Positions 42,814-51,937 of a stretch of DNA of 64,000 nt are shown one piece after another. The translations under genes and the position numbers were made by a program. The notes beneath the pieces were generated by a model, which did not search any database, was not told where the DNA came from, and saw nothing but the letters and a program-made list of their open reading frames with translations. Each line of letters begins with the position of its first letter. Within the stretch, counting starts at the first letter, position 1. The stretch comes from an uncultured Porphyromonadaceae bacterium (GTDB lineage Bacteria; Bacteroidota; Bacteroidia; Bacteroidales; Muribaculaceae), in the NCBI GenBank assembly GCA_900546365.1, contig URCF01000004.1, forward strand, positions 1-64,000, given 5' to 3'.

Positions 42814-43926
42814 ATGGCAGAGGAACGCCAGATTACTGTGGCAATACACACCTACGAGCGGGCTCTTGAGCTTGCTTCGTTGCTTGAACGCGAAGGGGTG
42901 AAGACCACGTTGCAGAATGTAAATCTGGAGCACCCCATAGTGTCGTCCGGTGTCAGAGTGCGGATATATGAAAATGATTTGCCGCTGGCATTGAGGATTA
43001 TAGAGAACAAAGAAGTGTTTCAGGGTGCACACAACGACCCTGAGCTTGATAAGGCGAGCGATATTCTTGTGCCACTGGATTTCTCCGAACATTCCAAGGC
43101 AGCCTGCCGACTGGCTTTCGATTTTGCGAAATCGCTTGGAGCGGAAATAACGCTTCTCCACTCCTATCTTTCACCTAAACTATCAGGGGCGCTGCAGCTT
43201 ACTGACACCCTCACCTACGACATTGATGGCGAGATAGAGCGCGAGGCTCTTGATCGAAACGCGCGCAAACAGCTCCATTCCTACGCGTCCGTGCTTAGGA
43301 CAATGATTAAGAAAGGTGATTTGCCTCCGATTAAAATGCACGAATTGGTTGCCGAGGGAGTGCCTGAGGATGTGATTCGTCAGTATGTTAAGGAGCACTA
43401 CCCCAAAATGATAGTGATGGGCACCCGCGGAGCCGGCACCAAGGAACGCGAGCTTGTGGGGAGTGTGACTGCGGAGGTGCTTGACACGTGCCGCGTGCCT
43501 GTGTTTACGGTGCCGGAAGGAGCAGGCACCTCATTGTTGAAGATGAAAAATGTGCTGTTCTTCAGCAATTTCGACCAGGAGGATTTGCTTGCCATTGATG
43601 CTCTTCATCAACTTATGCCACACGCGGGCCTTAACATCGTGTGGGTACCGATTCCATCCAAAAAGATTATAAATGCCAGTGCTGCAACCATTGACGGTGT
43701 GGTGCGCTATTGCGTGGATAAATATCCGCAATACAACTTTGATGTGGATGAAATCCGTCCGGGAAATATCGGTGAGGATTATTCACGGATAGCTTCGAGC
43801 AGAGCGATTGATTTCATTGCTGTGCCGAATAAAAAGAAGAATGCGCTCGCAAGGATATTTAATCCCGGCATAGCGCATCGCCTCCTGTTTCATTCCGATA
43901 TGCCTATGATGGTGATACCGGTGTGA
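42814..43926 (+). CDS. Tandem universal stress protein with N-terminal DUF2007-like domain
   Basis: A 370-residue protein with three parts. Residues 1-72 resemble the small DUF2007 signal-transducing fold (HTYERALELASLLEREGV). Residues about 80-225 are a UspA domain (ILVPLDFSEHSKAA and IVMGTRGAGTKERELVGSVT, which keeps the ATP-binding G-x2-G-x9-G/S-T pattern). Residues about 235-370 are a second, degenerate UspA domain lacking that motif. Cytoplasmic; likely nucleotide-binding stress responder. It runs convergent to murA with only 6 bp between stops. Confidence 0.87.
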   Translation: MAEERQITVAIHTYERALELASLLEREGVKTTLQNVNLEHPIVSSGVRVRIYENDLPLALRIIENKEVFQGAHNDPELDKASDILVPLDFSEHSKAACRLAFDFAKSLGAEITLLHSYLSPKLSGALQLTDTLTYDIDGEIEREALDRNARKQLHSYASVLRTMIKKGDLPPIKMHELVAEGVPEDVIRQYVKEHYPKMIVMGTRGAGTKERELVGSVTAEVLDTCRVPVFTVPEGAGTSLLKMKNVLFFSNFDQEDLLAIDALHQLMPHAGLNIVWVPIPSKKIINASAATIDGVVRYCVDKYPQYNFDVDEIRPGNIGEDYSRIASSRAIDFIAVPNKKKNALARIFNPGIAHRLLFHSDMPMMVIPV

Positions 43927-43932
43927 TTGTAA

Positions 43933-45246
43933 TCAATCTTTTCTCGTGATACTTGCACCAAGGGCGTTGAGTCGTTGGTCGATATTCTCGTAGCCGCGGT
44001 CAATCTGGTTGATGTTGCCAATCTCGCTCACCCCTTTGGCCGACATGGCCGCGATGAGCATGGCGATGCCGGCACGTATGTCGGGAGATGCCATGGTGTT
44101 GGCTCTGAGATTGAACTTATGGTCAAGACCAATCACCACCGCCCTGTGTGGATCGCACAGCATAATTTGTGCACCCATATCTATCAGACGGTCAACGAAG
44201 AACAGGCGGCTCTCAAACATTTTCTGGTGTATGAGCACACTCCCCTTGCATTGGGTGGATACCACGAGCATCACGCTTAACAGGTCGGGGGTCAATCCAG
44301 GCCACGGAGCATCGGCAACATTAAGAATCGATCCGTCCATGGCAGTTTCAATTTCGTAAGTCTCCTTTTCAGGAATGAAGATATCGTCGCCGTGTCGCTC
44401 GATGGTGATACCGAGGCGGCGGAAAGCATCGGGTATTATACCGAGATTGTCATAGGACACATTCTTGATGGTTATGGAGCTGCGGTTCATCGCAGCCATG
44501 CCTATGAAGCTGCCCACCTCAATCATGTCGGGGAGAATCCTATGGGAGGTGCCGTGCAGATGGTTGCACCCCGTGATGGTGAGAAGGTTGGACTTAATGC
44601 CGCTGATGTTGGCACCCATTCCGGTGAGCATTTTGCATAGCTGCTGGATGTAAGGTTCGCAGGCGGCATTGTAGATGGTGGTGGTGCCGTGAGCCATGAC
44701 AGCTGCCATGATGATATTGGCGGTGCCGGTGATAGAGGCTTCGTCAAGAAGCATGTAGCTACCGGCCAATCCATTGGCGGGGGCTACGATATGGTATGCT
44801 TTCTTGGTTTCATCGTATTCGATTTTGGCTCCGAGTCTTTCAAAGCCCAGGATATGAGTGTCGATTTTTCTGCGACCTATTTTGTCGCCGCCCGGCTTTG
44901 CGAAGTAAGCCTGGCCGAATCGTCCGAGCAGCGGGCCAACCACAAGTACAGAGCCACGCAGTCCGGCCGACCGCTTGACAAACTCCCGGCTTGAGGCGTA
45001 GCTCATATCAATATTGTCAGCTTGAAAGGTATAGTGGCCTTTGGCGTGGTGCGTCACTTTCACACCAAGTCCCTTGAGTAGCTCTATGAGATTGCATACA
45101 TCTAAAATCTCGGGCACATTGGTGATTGTGACAGGTTCGGAGGTCAGCAAAGTTGCGGCAATGATCTGCAATGCTTCATTTTTTGCACCCTGCGGCTCTA
45201 TCTCGCCGCTGAGCTTGTGGCCTCCTTCAATAATAAAACTACTCAT
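43933..45246 (-). CDS. murA: UDP-N-acetylglucosamine 1-carboxyvinyltransferase MurA, Asp at the fosfomycin-Cys position
   Basis: First committed enzyme of peptidoglycan synthesis; adds enolpyruvate from PEP to UDP-GlcNAc. The 437 residues have GAKNEALQIIAATLL (catalytic Lys22-Asn23) and the active-site loop KPGGDKIGRRKIDTH. In E. coli the loop is PGGCAIG with Cys115, the fosfomycin target. Here the residue is Asp121 (codon at 44884-44886). Asp-type MurA enzymes, as in Mycobacterium and Chlamydia, are active but fosfomycin-insensitive. Lies 26 bp after murB on the same strand. Confidence 0.97.
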   Translation of the reverse strand: MSSFIIEGGHKLSGEIEPQGAKNEALQIIAATLLTSEPVTITNVPEILDVCNLIELLKGLGVKVTHHAKGHYTFQADNIDMSYASSREFVKRSAGLRGSVLVVGPLLGRFGQAYFAKPGGDKIGRRKIDTHILGFERLGAKIEYDETKKAYHIVAPANGLAGSYMLLDEASITGTANIIMAAVMAHGTTTIYNAACEPYIQQLCKMLTGMGANISGIKSNLLTITGCNHLHGTSHRILPDMIEVGSFIGMAAMNRSSITIKNVSYDNLGIIPDAFRRLGITIERHGDDIFIPEKETYEIETAMDGSILNVADAPWPGLTPDLLSVMLVVSTQCKGSVLIHQKMFESRLFFVDRLIDMGAQIMLCDPHRAVVIGLDHKFNLRANTMASPDIRAGIAMLIAAMSAKGVSEIGNINQIDRGYENIDQRLNALGASITRKD

Positions 45247-45272
45247 ATTGAGATTGCTAAATAATTATCAGA

Positions 45273-46289
45273 TTAATAGATATGGTCGGCTTCGGGGTGC
45301 AGCTGTATGCCGAACCGTGAGTTGACATCGCGCACAATGGCCAGTTCCAATTGTTCGATTTCGGCTCCGGTGGCATCTCCTGTGGCGTTGACAAGCACTA
45401 ACGGCTGCAGGTGCCATACACCGGCGTTGCCCATTGTTTTCCCTTTCCATCCGCATTTTTCAATGAGCCAAGCGGCAGGAATTTTCACATCATCGCCATG
45501 AGGATAGTGCGGCACATTCTCCTCGGGGAACATCAGCGAGAGCCTCTCATATTCCGACACCGGTACAACAGGATTTTTGAAAAAGCTACCTGCACTGCCC
45601 ACTCGCTGAGGGTCGGGGAGCTTGCTGTTTCGGGTGTCAATCACAACTTCACGTACCGCCGAGGGTGTGAGCGGAGAAATATGAGCGAGCTGACGGCCGA
45701 GATTGCCGTATTCAATTTTGGGCGTACCATCGGATGACAGCCGGATAGTTACGTATGTGATGATATAGCGGCCTATGTTTTCGGACTGTTTGAAAATTGA
45801 ATGACGGTAGCCGTATTGGCATTCAGTGTTGGTGAATTCCACAAACTTGCGGGTGACAGTGTCGTATGCCTCTACTTTTGTGACGACATCCTTCAGTTCA
45901 ACGCCATACGCGCCTACATTCTGAACAGCTGCCGCTCCAATATCGCCTGGAATACCCGACAGGTTTTCTATCCCCCACAGCTGCGCCTGACAGCATTTTT
46001 CCACAATTGAGTCGAGACACAAACCTGAGCCCAGGCGCATCTCCACGCATCCGTCAAGGTGGCAGACATCCATATCTAAAATTGAGGAATGGAGCAGACA
46101 TCCGTGATAGTCGTTGACAAACAGCAGGTTGCTCCCCTGCCCTATGCACCTGAAATTCGGAGCAGGAAGCGATGCGAGAATACCGGGCAGGTCGGATGCT
46201 TGTGTGAAGTCAATCCAGTAGTCGCACACGGCATTTATGCCAAAAGTGTTGAAGGCCTTGATGTTGAAGTTCTGCGACTGTGATATCAT
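45273..46289 (-). CDS. murB: UDP-N-acetylenolpyruvoylglucosamine reductase MurB
   Basis: FAD- and NADPH-dependent reduction of the MurA product to UDP-MurNAc. The 338 residues show the FAD-binding IGQGSNLLFVNDYHG, GIENLSGIPGDIGAAAVQNVGAYG, YGYRHSIFK (type I with catalytic Arg) and VGSAGSFFKNP (catalytic Ser). The C-terminal AAWLIEKCGWKG and HPEADHIY end as in E. coli-type MurB. It forms an operon with murA, giving consecutive pathway steps. Confidence 0.96.
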   Translation of the reverse strand: MISQSQNFNIKAFNTFGINAVCDYWIDFTQASDLPGILASLPAPNFRCIGQGSNLLFVNDYHGCLLHSSILDMDVCHLDGCVEMRLGSGLCLDSIVEKCCQAQLWGIENLSGIPGDIGAAAVQNVGAYGVELKDVVTKVEAYDTVTRKFVEFTNTECQYGYRHSIFKQSENIGRYIITYVTIRLSSDGTPKIEYGNLGRQLAHISPLTPSAVREVVIDTRNSKLPDPQRVGSAGSFFKNPVVPVSEYERLSLMFPEENVPHYPHGDDVKIPAAWLIEKCGWKGKTMGNAGVWHLQPLVLVNATGDATGAEIEQLELAIVRDVNSRFGIQLHPEADHIY

Positions 46290-46314
46290 ATATGTCAGGT
46301 GTTGAAGGGATGTA

Positions 46315-46346
46315 CAAAAATATACAATTAGAATGTAAAATGCAAG
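46315..46346 (-). promoter_or_regulatory. Promoter for murB-murA
   Basis: TATTTTTG (46315-46322, minus) fits the -7 element, and a CTTG around 46343-46346 lies 20 bp upstream as a near -33 element. The murB ATG is 25 bp downstream. Confidence 0.6.
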
Positions 46347-48874
46347 GCTATTCGCGGTCCTGAACGGTCGGCATTGTAATTGCTGCGGTAGCTAAGGCGC
46401 CACACATAGTCCACGCGGAGAATCTTGAAGATGTTCTCCACACCCACACTCACCTCCATATAGGGCATATTGGTCATAGGCGTTGTATAGGCATCCACCG
46501 GGAATCGGAACAGTTGGTCATTATATGCAGGGTCGTTGCGCTTGCTAAGATGTCCCCACAGGCCGCGGAACGCAAATACTTCGCGCAGCCGTAGCTTGTT
46601 GAATAGCGGAATTCGGTTGAACAGAGCGCCGTTGGCATTGTAGGTGATGTCCCAAGAGGCGTAGGTGTCGTTGACAAACTCCATGGGGTTCATCAGCGCA
46701 AATGACTCGGGCTGAATTGTATAGGAGAGATTGGCTGTTGGTATCAGCAAATCCGGATATGCCGACCGGCTCCATACGTGGCCACCTTTGGCTATTATGT
46801 CAGTGTAGCCCATGAACGAAAGCCAAAACCGCTTTTGCACGCTGATTTCGGTTTTGTTGACACCAAAGCTGTTGCCAAATATTCCACGGGGTGCAAAAGT
46901 GTGGGTGAGCATGAAAACGGGTGCATCGTGGTTGATGTTGCGGCGCGAGGTTTTCATCTGATAGAACTTTTCGCCCGGAGCATAGCGTAGCTGCAGTTTG
47001 ACCATAGCCTCCTGATAGTGTCCGAAGCTACGGCCTTTCCCATCAACGAACGGCATGAACGGAGTGGCTTCCTGACGCTCGTGGAGAATGGATGCGGTGA
47101 CAGAAAAATTGTTTCTCAGCTCAAGAATGTAGTCAAGGCGTGTCTGGCGATGATAGGTGATCTGCTTGTCATCGTGGCGCTTGATGGAGAGAAACATATT
47201 GTCGGGCTGGGCAAATGCGAAATGCTGGCCAATCATGTCCACATCGTAGAGATGCGATAACCTCAAAGCATGGACAGGAAATTCCCGCGAATGGTATTTT
47301 TTTGTGTTGAACGAATATTCCACCTCACCGCTGTATTTCCACACCTTGTCCTTGGTGCCGTAGGCCACATAGCCGCGTGCAAAGAGATGCTTGCTGAGAT
47401 TGGCGGTGGTGATACCTCCGATTTTAGGTCTCCATCCTTCCAGGAAGTTGTGGCTTATCACAGAGTTGAGCGGTCCGAAATCAAATTTGCTCTGCTTGGA
47501 GGTGGGGATATACCCTGTGACCATGCGTTTTACAAACATCTCCGCGATTCGATAGAATTTCACCGAACGTACTCGCTGAGCCAGGAAGTCAACATTGTTT
47601 TCAGTGCCGGAGATAGGGATTATGCGATGGGTGGCCCAGAAATCATTTTCTCGGATGTGAGCGGAGTCAGACTCAACAGTGCGGCCAAGGGGTTCAAATA
47701 TATTGTTTAAGGAATCGCGATTTTCAAATGTGTGGTTGTTATAGGCGGTGTTGCGGCGAAGATATATGCCTTGCACACCGGGCATCAAAGACACCTCAGC
47801 CACGAGGTCGTCGCGCAATTTCAGCCGCGAGCCGTCGGGAGCCTTTTCATAGATCTGCTCGATATACAGCTTGTCGATGAAGTTAAGATTGATGTCGTGC
47901 GGCACATTCATCACCACCTTTTTCACAAACATGGTAGTGTCACCCACCGGCACATAGATGCGTCCGGTAAACCCCATTGACTGGGAATTGCGGGGTACGA
48001 AACTGAGCTCCACGCATCTCACTGTGTCAACGCTCACTGTGTCGGTGAGGTAGAACTTGTAGAAGTCGGGGGCAACACCCGACAGCGGACTCACAAAATG
48101 GTTGCGGAACAGCGGTATCTGACCCTGATAGAGGTCGATTTCACGAAGCACATCCTCATAGAGAGTGAGCATATTGTCCTTGTCCATAAAATCGTCAAGC
48201 CCACTCGTTCTCAGTCCGGTGATATACTCCTTTTCGCTCTCGGGAGTATTGCGATAGTAAACTGTGGATGCTTTTTCGCGGGTGCTTATGTTCAATATCG
48301 GCTTTCCTGACACCTCCGAAGTGTCGATATGCTCCTTGAGGAACTTCATGTTTTTGAGCAGGATGTTTTTAGTGCTCTCCGGATTGAAGTTGTTGAGTGC
48401 AAGGGTAATCCTTTCGTATTTATCGAAGTTGTAGTAGCTGTTGCGCTTGGGATCGGTGGTGTGGCCGAGATTGCGCACTTTGGTTACGAAGTCAACGGCG
48501 GGATTGTTTTTCTTGCTGTACTTTTCTTTTCGTGGCTTGATCACCACTTCGTTGAGCCTCACGCCTGTGGGCACAATGTCGATGATGAGCTTCTTGCCGT
48601 TGCGCCAGTTGTTGGCAGGGATTGTCTTGGTGTCGTACCCCATCACGGAAACTTGTATGGCGGAGAACGGCTTGGCAGTAAGGATTTCAAACCGGCCGTT
48701 CTCGTCGGCGAGCGAACCGCGCTGGGAGCCGACGAGGAATATTGCCGAATACGGCACGGGGTTGTGCGACAGAGAATCGCGCACCACTCCACTCACCCTC
48801 AGCAAATTCTCCTCGCTCCAAGCTTTGGGGCTGGCGATGAGCGAGCACAGGATGAGCGTGTGCAATACCAGCAT
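46328..48874 (-). CDS. Outer-membrane DUF5686 protein with carboxypeptidase-like regulatory domain
   Basis: About 848 residues. A hydrophobic signal segment (MLVLHTLILCSLIASPKAWS) precedes a CarboxypepD_reg-like beta-sandwich (about 25-110: VSGVVRDSLSHNPVPYSAIF), then DUF5686, a long predicted outer-membrane beta-barrel ending in the barrel-type C-terminus IALHFTF. The architecture matches TonB-independent Bacteroidetes barrels of unknown cargo. The ATG at 48874 follows the phoH stop by 10 bp; in-frame ATGs at 48946 and 49033 would overlap phoH. Function unknown. Confidence 0.85.
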   Translation of the reverse strand: MLVLHTLILCSLIASPKAWSEENLLRVSGVVRDSLSHNPVPYSAIFLVGSQRGSLADENGRFEILTAKPFSAIQVSVMGYDTKTIPANNWRNGKKLIIDIVPTGVRLNEVVIKPRKEKYSKKNNPAVDFVTKVRNLGHTTDPKRNSYYNFDKYERITLALNNFNPESTKNILLKNMKFLKEHIDTSEVSGKPILNISTREKASTVYYRNTPESEKEYITGLRTSGLDDFMDKDNMLTLYEDVLREIDLYQGQIPLFRNHFVSPLSGVAPDFYKFYLTDTVSVDTVRCVELSFVPRNSQSMGFTGRIYVPVGDTTMFVKKVVMNVPHDINLNFIDKLYIEQIYEKAPDGSRLKLRDDLVAEVSLMPGVQGIYLRRNTAYNNHTFENRDSLNNIFEPLGRTVESDSAHIRENDFWATHRIIPISGTENNVDFLAQRVRSVKFYRIAEMFVKRMVTGYIPTSKQSKFDFGPLNSVISHNFLEGWRPKIGGITTANLSKHLFARGYVAYGTKDKVWKYSGEVEYSFNTKKYHSREFPVHALRLSHLYDVDMIGQHFAFAQPDNMFLSIKRHDDKQITYHRQTRLDYILELRNNFSVTASILHERQEATPFMPFVDGKGRSFGHYQEAMVKLQLRYAPGEKFYQMKTSRRNINHDAPVFMLTHTFAPRGIFGNSFGVNKTEISVQKRFWLSFMGYTDIIAKGGHVWSRSAYPDLLIPTANLSYTIQPESFALMNPMEFVNDTYASWDITYNANGALFNRIPLFNKLRLREVFAFRGLWGHLSKRNDPAYNDQLFRFPVDAYTTPMTNMPYMEVSVGVENIFKILRVDYVWRLSYRSNYNADRSGPRIALHFTF

Positions 48875-48884
48875 CCGGAGGATG

Positions 48885-49874
48885 CTATTGTTCTTCGGCA
48901 AATTCACTTGCAGCTTTGATTTCGGCCTCAGCCTTTCTTTCTTCATCAAACTTTTCGTACGCTTCCACAATGCGTTGCACCAAAGCGTGGCGGACGATAT
49001 CTTTTTTCCCAAACTCCACTTTCCCGACGCCACTGACGCCTTTGAGCACCCTCAGCGCCTGCATGAGGCCGGAAGTGGTGGTCCGCGGAAGGTCAATCTG
49101 AGTGGCATCGCCGGTGATAATCATCTTGCTATTCATGCCGAGGCGGGTGAGAAACATCTTGATTTGGTGGGTGGTGGTGTTCTGCGCTTCGTCAAGCACC
49201 ACGATTGCATCGTTGAGTGTTCGGCCACGCATGAAGGCGAGCGGAGCTATCTGAATGGCTTTTGACTCCATATACTCCTTTAGCTTGGCTGCAGGCACCA
49301 TATCCTCGAGCGCATCGTAAAGAGGCTGGAGATACGGGTCAATCTTGTCCTTCATGTCGCCGGGAAGGAAGCCGAGTTTTTCACCGGCTTCCACTGCGGG
49401 GCGTGACAGTATGATTTTTCTCACTTCCTTGTTTTTCAATGCTCTGACGGCGAGAGCTATGGCGATATAGGTTTTGCCCGTACCGGCAGGGCCGAGGGCA
49501 AAAACAAGGTCGTTCTTTGAATATGCCTCCACCAGGAGCTGTTGATTGGGAGTGCGAGCCGAAATAGGCTTGCCATTGATGCCGAACACAATCACACCAT
49601 CAGTTTTAAGCTCTTTCGGTTCGGAGCCATGGACGATGTCAAGAATAGCCTCCTCGGTAAGCTTATTGTACTTCACGCAGAAGTCCTCAAGTTCATGGAT
49701 TTTCTTTTCAAATTCAAGAGTCTCGGCATCTTCACCAATAACTTTTATGACGGATCCCCGCGCTGCCATCCTTAGCTTTGGAAACAGGTTGCGGATGAGT
49801 TGCATATTGCTGTTGTTCACGCCATAGAAGCTGACAGGGTCGGCGTGATCTATAATTACGATTCGTTCTATCAT
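48885..49874 (-). CDS. PhoH-family ATPase (PhoL-like)
   Basis: A 329-residue P-loop ATPase linked to RNA metabolism in relatives. An N-terminal KH-like region (about 1-75) is followed by the ATPase domain: Walker A FALGPAGTGKTYIAIALA, LSRPAVEAGEKLGFLPGDMK and Walker B VVLDEAQNTTTHQIKMFLTR, then ITGDATQIDLP. The 3' neighbour is the DUF5686 gene, 10 bp on. In many bacteria phoH is near ybeY, which is not seen here. Confidence 0.95.
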   Translation of the reverse strand: MIERIVIIDHADPVSFYGVNNSNMQLIRNLFPKLRMAARGSVIKVIGEDAETLEFEKKIHELEDFCVKYNKLTEEAILDIVHGSEPKELKTDGVIVFGINGKPISARTPNQQLLVEAYSKNDLVFALGPAGTGKTYIAIALAVRALKNKEVRKIILSRPAVEAGEKLGFLPGDMKDKIDPYLQPLYDALEDMVPAAKLKEYMESKAIQIAPLAFMRGRTLNDAIVVLDEAQNTTTHQIKMFLTRLGMNSKMIITGDATQIDLPRTTTSGLMQALRVLKGVSGVGKVEFGKKDIVRHALVQRIVEAYEKFDEERKAEAEIKAASEFAEEQ

Positions 49875-49893
49875 TTACAGGGTTTTATACTTA

Positions 49894-49925
49894 CAAAAGT
49901 ACTGCTTTGGCATCAACTTAACAAA
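49894..49925 (-). promoter_or_regulatory. Promoter for phoH
   Basis: TTTG (49922-49925), 20 bp, TACTTTTG (49894-49901) on the minus strand: a full match. The leader is about 12 nt. Confidence 0.8.
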
Positions 49926-49953
49926 TCAAAGGTGAATATTTGTATATTATTAG

Positions 49954-49961
49954 TATCTTTG
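49954..49961 (+). promoter_or_regulatory. -7 element for the CYTH gene
   Basis: TATCTTTG fits the consensus, 19 bp before the ATG at 49980. No -33 TTTG at the right distance. It is back-to-back with the phoH promoter within 70 bp. Confidence 0.5.
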
Positions 49962-49979
49962 AACAAATAATCAATGACC

Positions 49980-50441
49980 ATGGCATTTGAAATTGAACGT
50001 AAATTTCTGGTTGATGACCTCAGTTTCAAGAATGAAGCTGACAATACCACCCATATTCTTCAAACTTACATAAGCATTAATCCCGACAGCACTGTGAGGC
50101 TCAGAATTGTTGATGACAAATCTGCTTTTATTACCATCAAGAGCCGCAACAAAGGTGCTGTCAGGCATGAATGGGAGTATGAGATAGGAGTGGAGGACGC
50201 TAAACAAATGATTGAGCTTTGTGCCTCTACCCCGCTGATTGACAAGACAAGATACCGATGCGGACGGTGGGAGGTGGATATGTTTGCAGGAGTTCTCAGC
50301 GGATTGATTGTGGCTGAGATAGAGTTGACTGACGAGGATGAAAGTTTTGCCCATCCGGCGTGGCTTGGCAAGGAAGTGACCGGCGACAAGCGATATTATA
50401 ATTCCTCGCTTGCCACCGCCACATCTGTCCCGTTACCGTAG
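49980..50441 (+). CDS. CYTH domain protein (triphosphate tunnel fold)
   Basis: A 153-residue protein of the CYTH superfamily, whose members hydrolyse inorganic triphosphate or make cAMP. The opening MAFEIERKFLV holds the signature ExExK. Charged strands follow (STVRLRIVDDKSAFITIKSR, and HEWEYEIGVEDAKQM), and IVAEIELTDEDESF is the acidic closing strand. The short single-domain form suggests a triphosphatase. An ATG two codons upstream (49974) is possible. Its 3' end overlaps the convergent rlmD-type gene by 9 bp. Confidence 0.9.
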   Translation: MAFEIERKFLVDDLSFKNEADNTTHILQTYISINPDSTVRLRIVDDKSAFITIKSRNKGAVRHEWEYEIGVEDAKQMIELCASTPLIDKTRYRCGRWEVDMFAGVLSGLIVAEIELTDEDESFAHPAWLGKEVTGDKRYYNSSLATATSVPLP

Positions 50442-51842
50442 CTCAAGCTTCACCACATTCTCCACATGGTGGGTGTGGGGAAACATATCGACCGGCTGCA
50501 CTGCAACTACTTTGTATTGGGGGTCAAGCAGCTGCAGGTCGCGTGCCTGAGTTGCTGGATTGCAGCTTACATATACAATGCGCCGTGGCATTGCATCCAT
50601 TATCACATTGACCACATCCGCATGCATACCGGCGCGAGGAGGGTCGATGATCATGACATCGGGCCGTCCATGTCCGGCAATAAATTCGGGAGTGAGCACA
50701 TTCTTCATGTCGCCGGTGAAGAAGTGGGTATTCTCGATGCCGTTAACTTTGGAGTTGATTTTGGCATCCTCAATAGCTTCAGGCACATACTCGATACCTA
50801 CAACCTTAGCGCAATTTCTTGACACAAAGTTGGCTATCGTACCGGTGCCGGTGTAGAGGTCATAAACAGTCTCGTCACCGTGGAGGTCGGCAAAATCCCT
50901 CGCCACTTTGTAGAGCTCGTAAGCCTGCAGGGAGTTGGTTTGGTAGAATGATTTGGGCCCTATGCGGAATGTGAGACCCTCCATGCGTTCCTCAATATAT
51001 GGTTTTCCGGAATAGGTGACGATGTCGAGGTCGTTGAAAGTGTCGTTGGCCTTTAAATTAATGGTGTAGAGAAGTGATGTTATCTGTGGGAATTTAAGAG
51101 AGATAGCATTCATTACACCATCGATGGCCGACTGATTGTCTGCGCCGAAGCACACGAGCAGCATCACCTCGCCGATACTTGTGATTCGGATCATGATGGT
51201 GCGCAACAGCCCCTCCTGCGCTTTGAGGTCGTAGAACGGATACTGATTCTCTTTGGCATATGACTTGATGAAGTTGCGGATGCTGTTGCCCAAATCATCC
51301 TGAAGCCAGCATTTGTGGATGTCGAGCACCTTGTCAAACGCTCCGGGGATATGGAATCCGGCGGCATCGCGGTCAGGGAACTCCTCTCCGCTGCGCAGCT
51401 GCTCAAATGTGAGCCAGCATTTATTGGAAAAGGTGTACTCCATTTTGTTGCGGTACTCCCAAATATTTTTCGAGCCAAGGATAGGTGAGATTTCCGGCAG
51501 CTCCACTTTGGCGATTCTCTCAAGGGCATCTTTCACTTGCTTTTGCTTGCATTGCAGCTGGAATTCATACGGCAGATGCTGCCAACGGCAACCTCCACAT
51601 ACCCCGAAATGCTCACATTGCGGTGCGATACGTATCGGCGACGGAGTTTTGAGGTTCTCGATATGGCCTTCTGCGTAGGAGCGTTTTTTCCTGTCGATTT
51701 TCACATCGGCCACATCGCCGGGGGCGCCAAACGGAATGAACACAACCATTTCGTTGACACGTGCGATGCTGTTGCCCTCGGCAGCCACATCCATTATATG
51801 TACATCGTTGAGCAGCGGAAGCTCTTTGCGTTTCCTTGACAT
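50433..51842 (-). CDS. rlmD: 23S rRNA (uracil-C5)-methyltransferase, RlmD/RumA family
   Basis: About 469 residues. An N-terminal TRAM domain (about 10-70) is followed by a [4Fe-4S] cluster motif (CEHFGVCGGCRWQHLPYEFQ with a further Cys just after). The methyltransferase domain holds VYDLYTGTGTIANFVS (SAM motif), VMIIDPPRAGMHADVV and the catalytic nucleophile VYVSCNPATQARD. The position modified (U1939 or U747 type) is not certain. The ATG at 51842 is chosen because the -7 promoter element lies at 51867-51874, which would be inside the longer TTG-initiated frame. Confidence 0.9.
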   Translation of the reverse strand: MSRKRKELPLLNDVHIMDVAAEGNSIARVNEMVVFIPFGAPGDVADVKIDRKKRSYAEGHIENLKTPSPIRIAPQCEHFGVCGGCRWQHLPYEFQLQCKQKQVKDALERIAKVELPEISPILGSKNIWEYRNKMEYTFSNKCWLTFEQLRSGEEFPDRDAAGFHIPGAFDKVLDIHKCWLQDDLGNSIRNFIKSYAKENQYPFYDLKAQEGLLRTIMIRITSIGEVMLLVCFGADNQSAIDGVMNAISLKFPQITSLLYTINLKANDTFNDLDIVTYSGKPYIEERMEGLTFRIGPKSFYQTNSLQAYELYKVARDFADLHGDETVYDLYTGTGTIANFVSRNCAKVVGIEYVPEAIEDAKINSKVNGIENTHFFTGDMKNVLTPEFIAGHGRPDVMIIDPPRAGMHADVVNVIMDAMPRRIVYVSCNPATQARDLQLLDPQYKVVAVQPVDMFPHTHHVENVVKLELR

Positions 51843-51866
51843 AGTTTCGTTGTTGATATTTTGATG

Positions 51867-51874
51867 CAAAGGTA
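51867..51874 (-). promoter_or_regulatory. -7 element for the rlmD-type gene
   Basis: TACCTTTG on the minus strand, with a weak TTG about 19 bp upstream that lies inside the stem of the preceding terminator. It sets the start codon of the gene at 51842. Confidence 0.6.
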
Positions 51875-51886
51875 CAAATAAACAGA

Positions 51887-51918
51887 CACCGCAACAAGCA
51901 TGGTGGCCTGTTGCGGTG
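51887..51918 (-). terminator. Probable terminator of the GH2 gene
   Basis: A perfect 10-bp stem, CACCGCAACA (51887-51896) with TGTTGCGGTG (51909-51918), lies 19 bp past the GH2 stop. On the minus strand it is followed by TGTCTGTTTATTTG, a moderate U-rich tract. Confidence 0.6.
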
Positions 51919-51937
51919 AATATTTATTGGAGAATTG

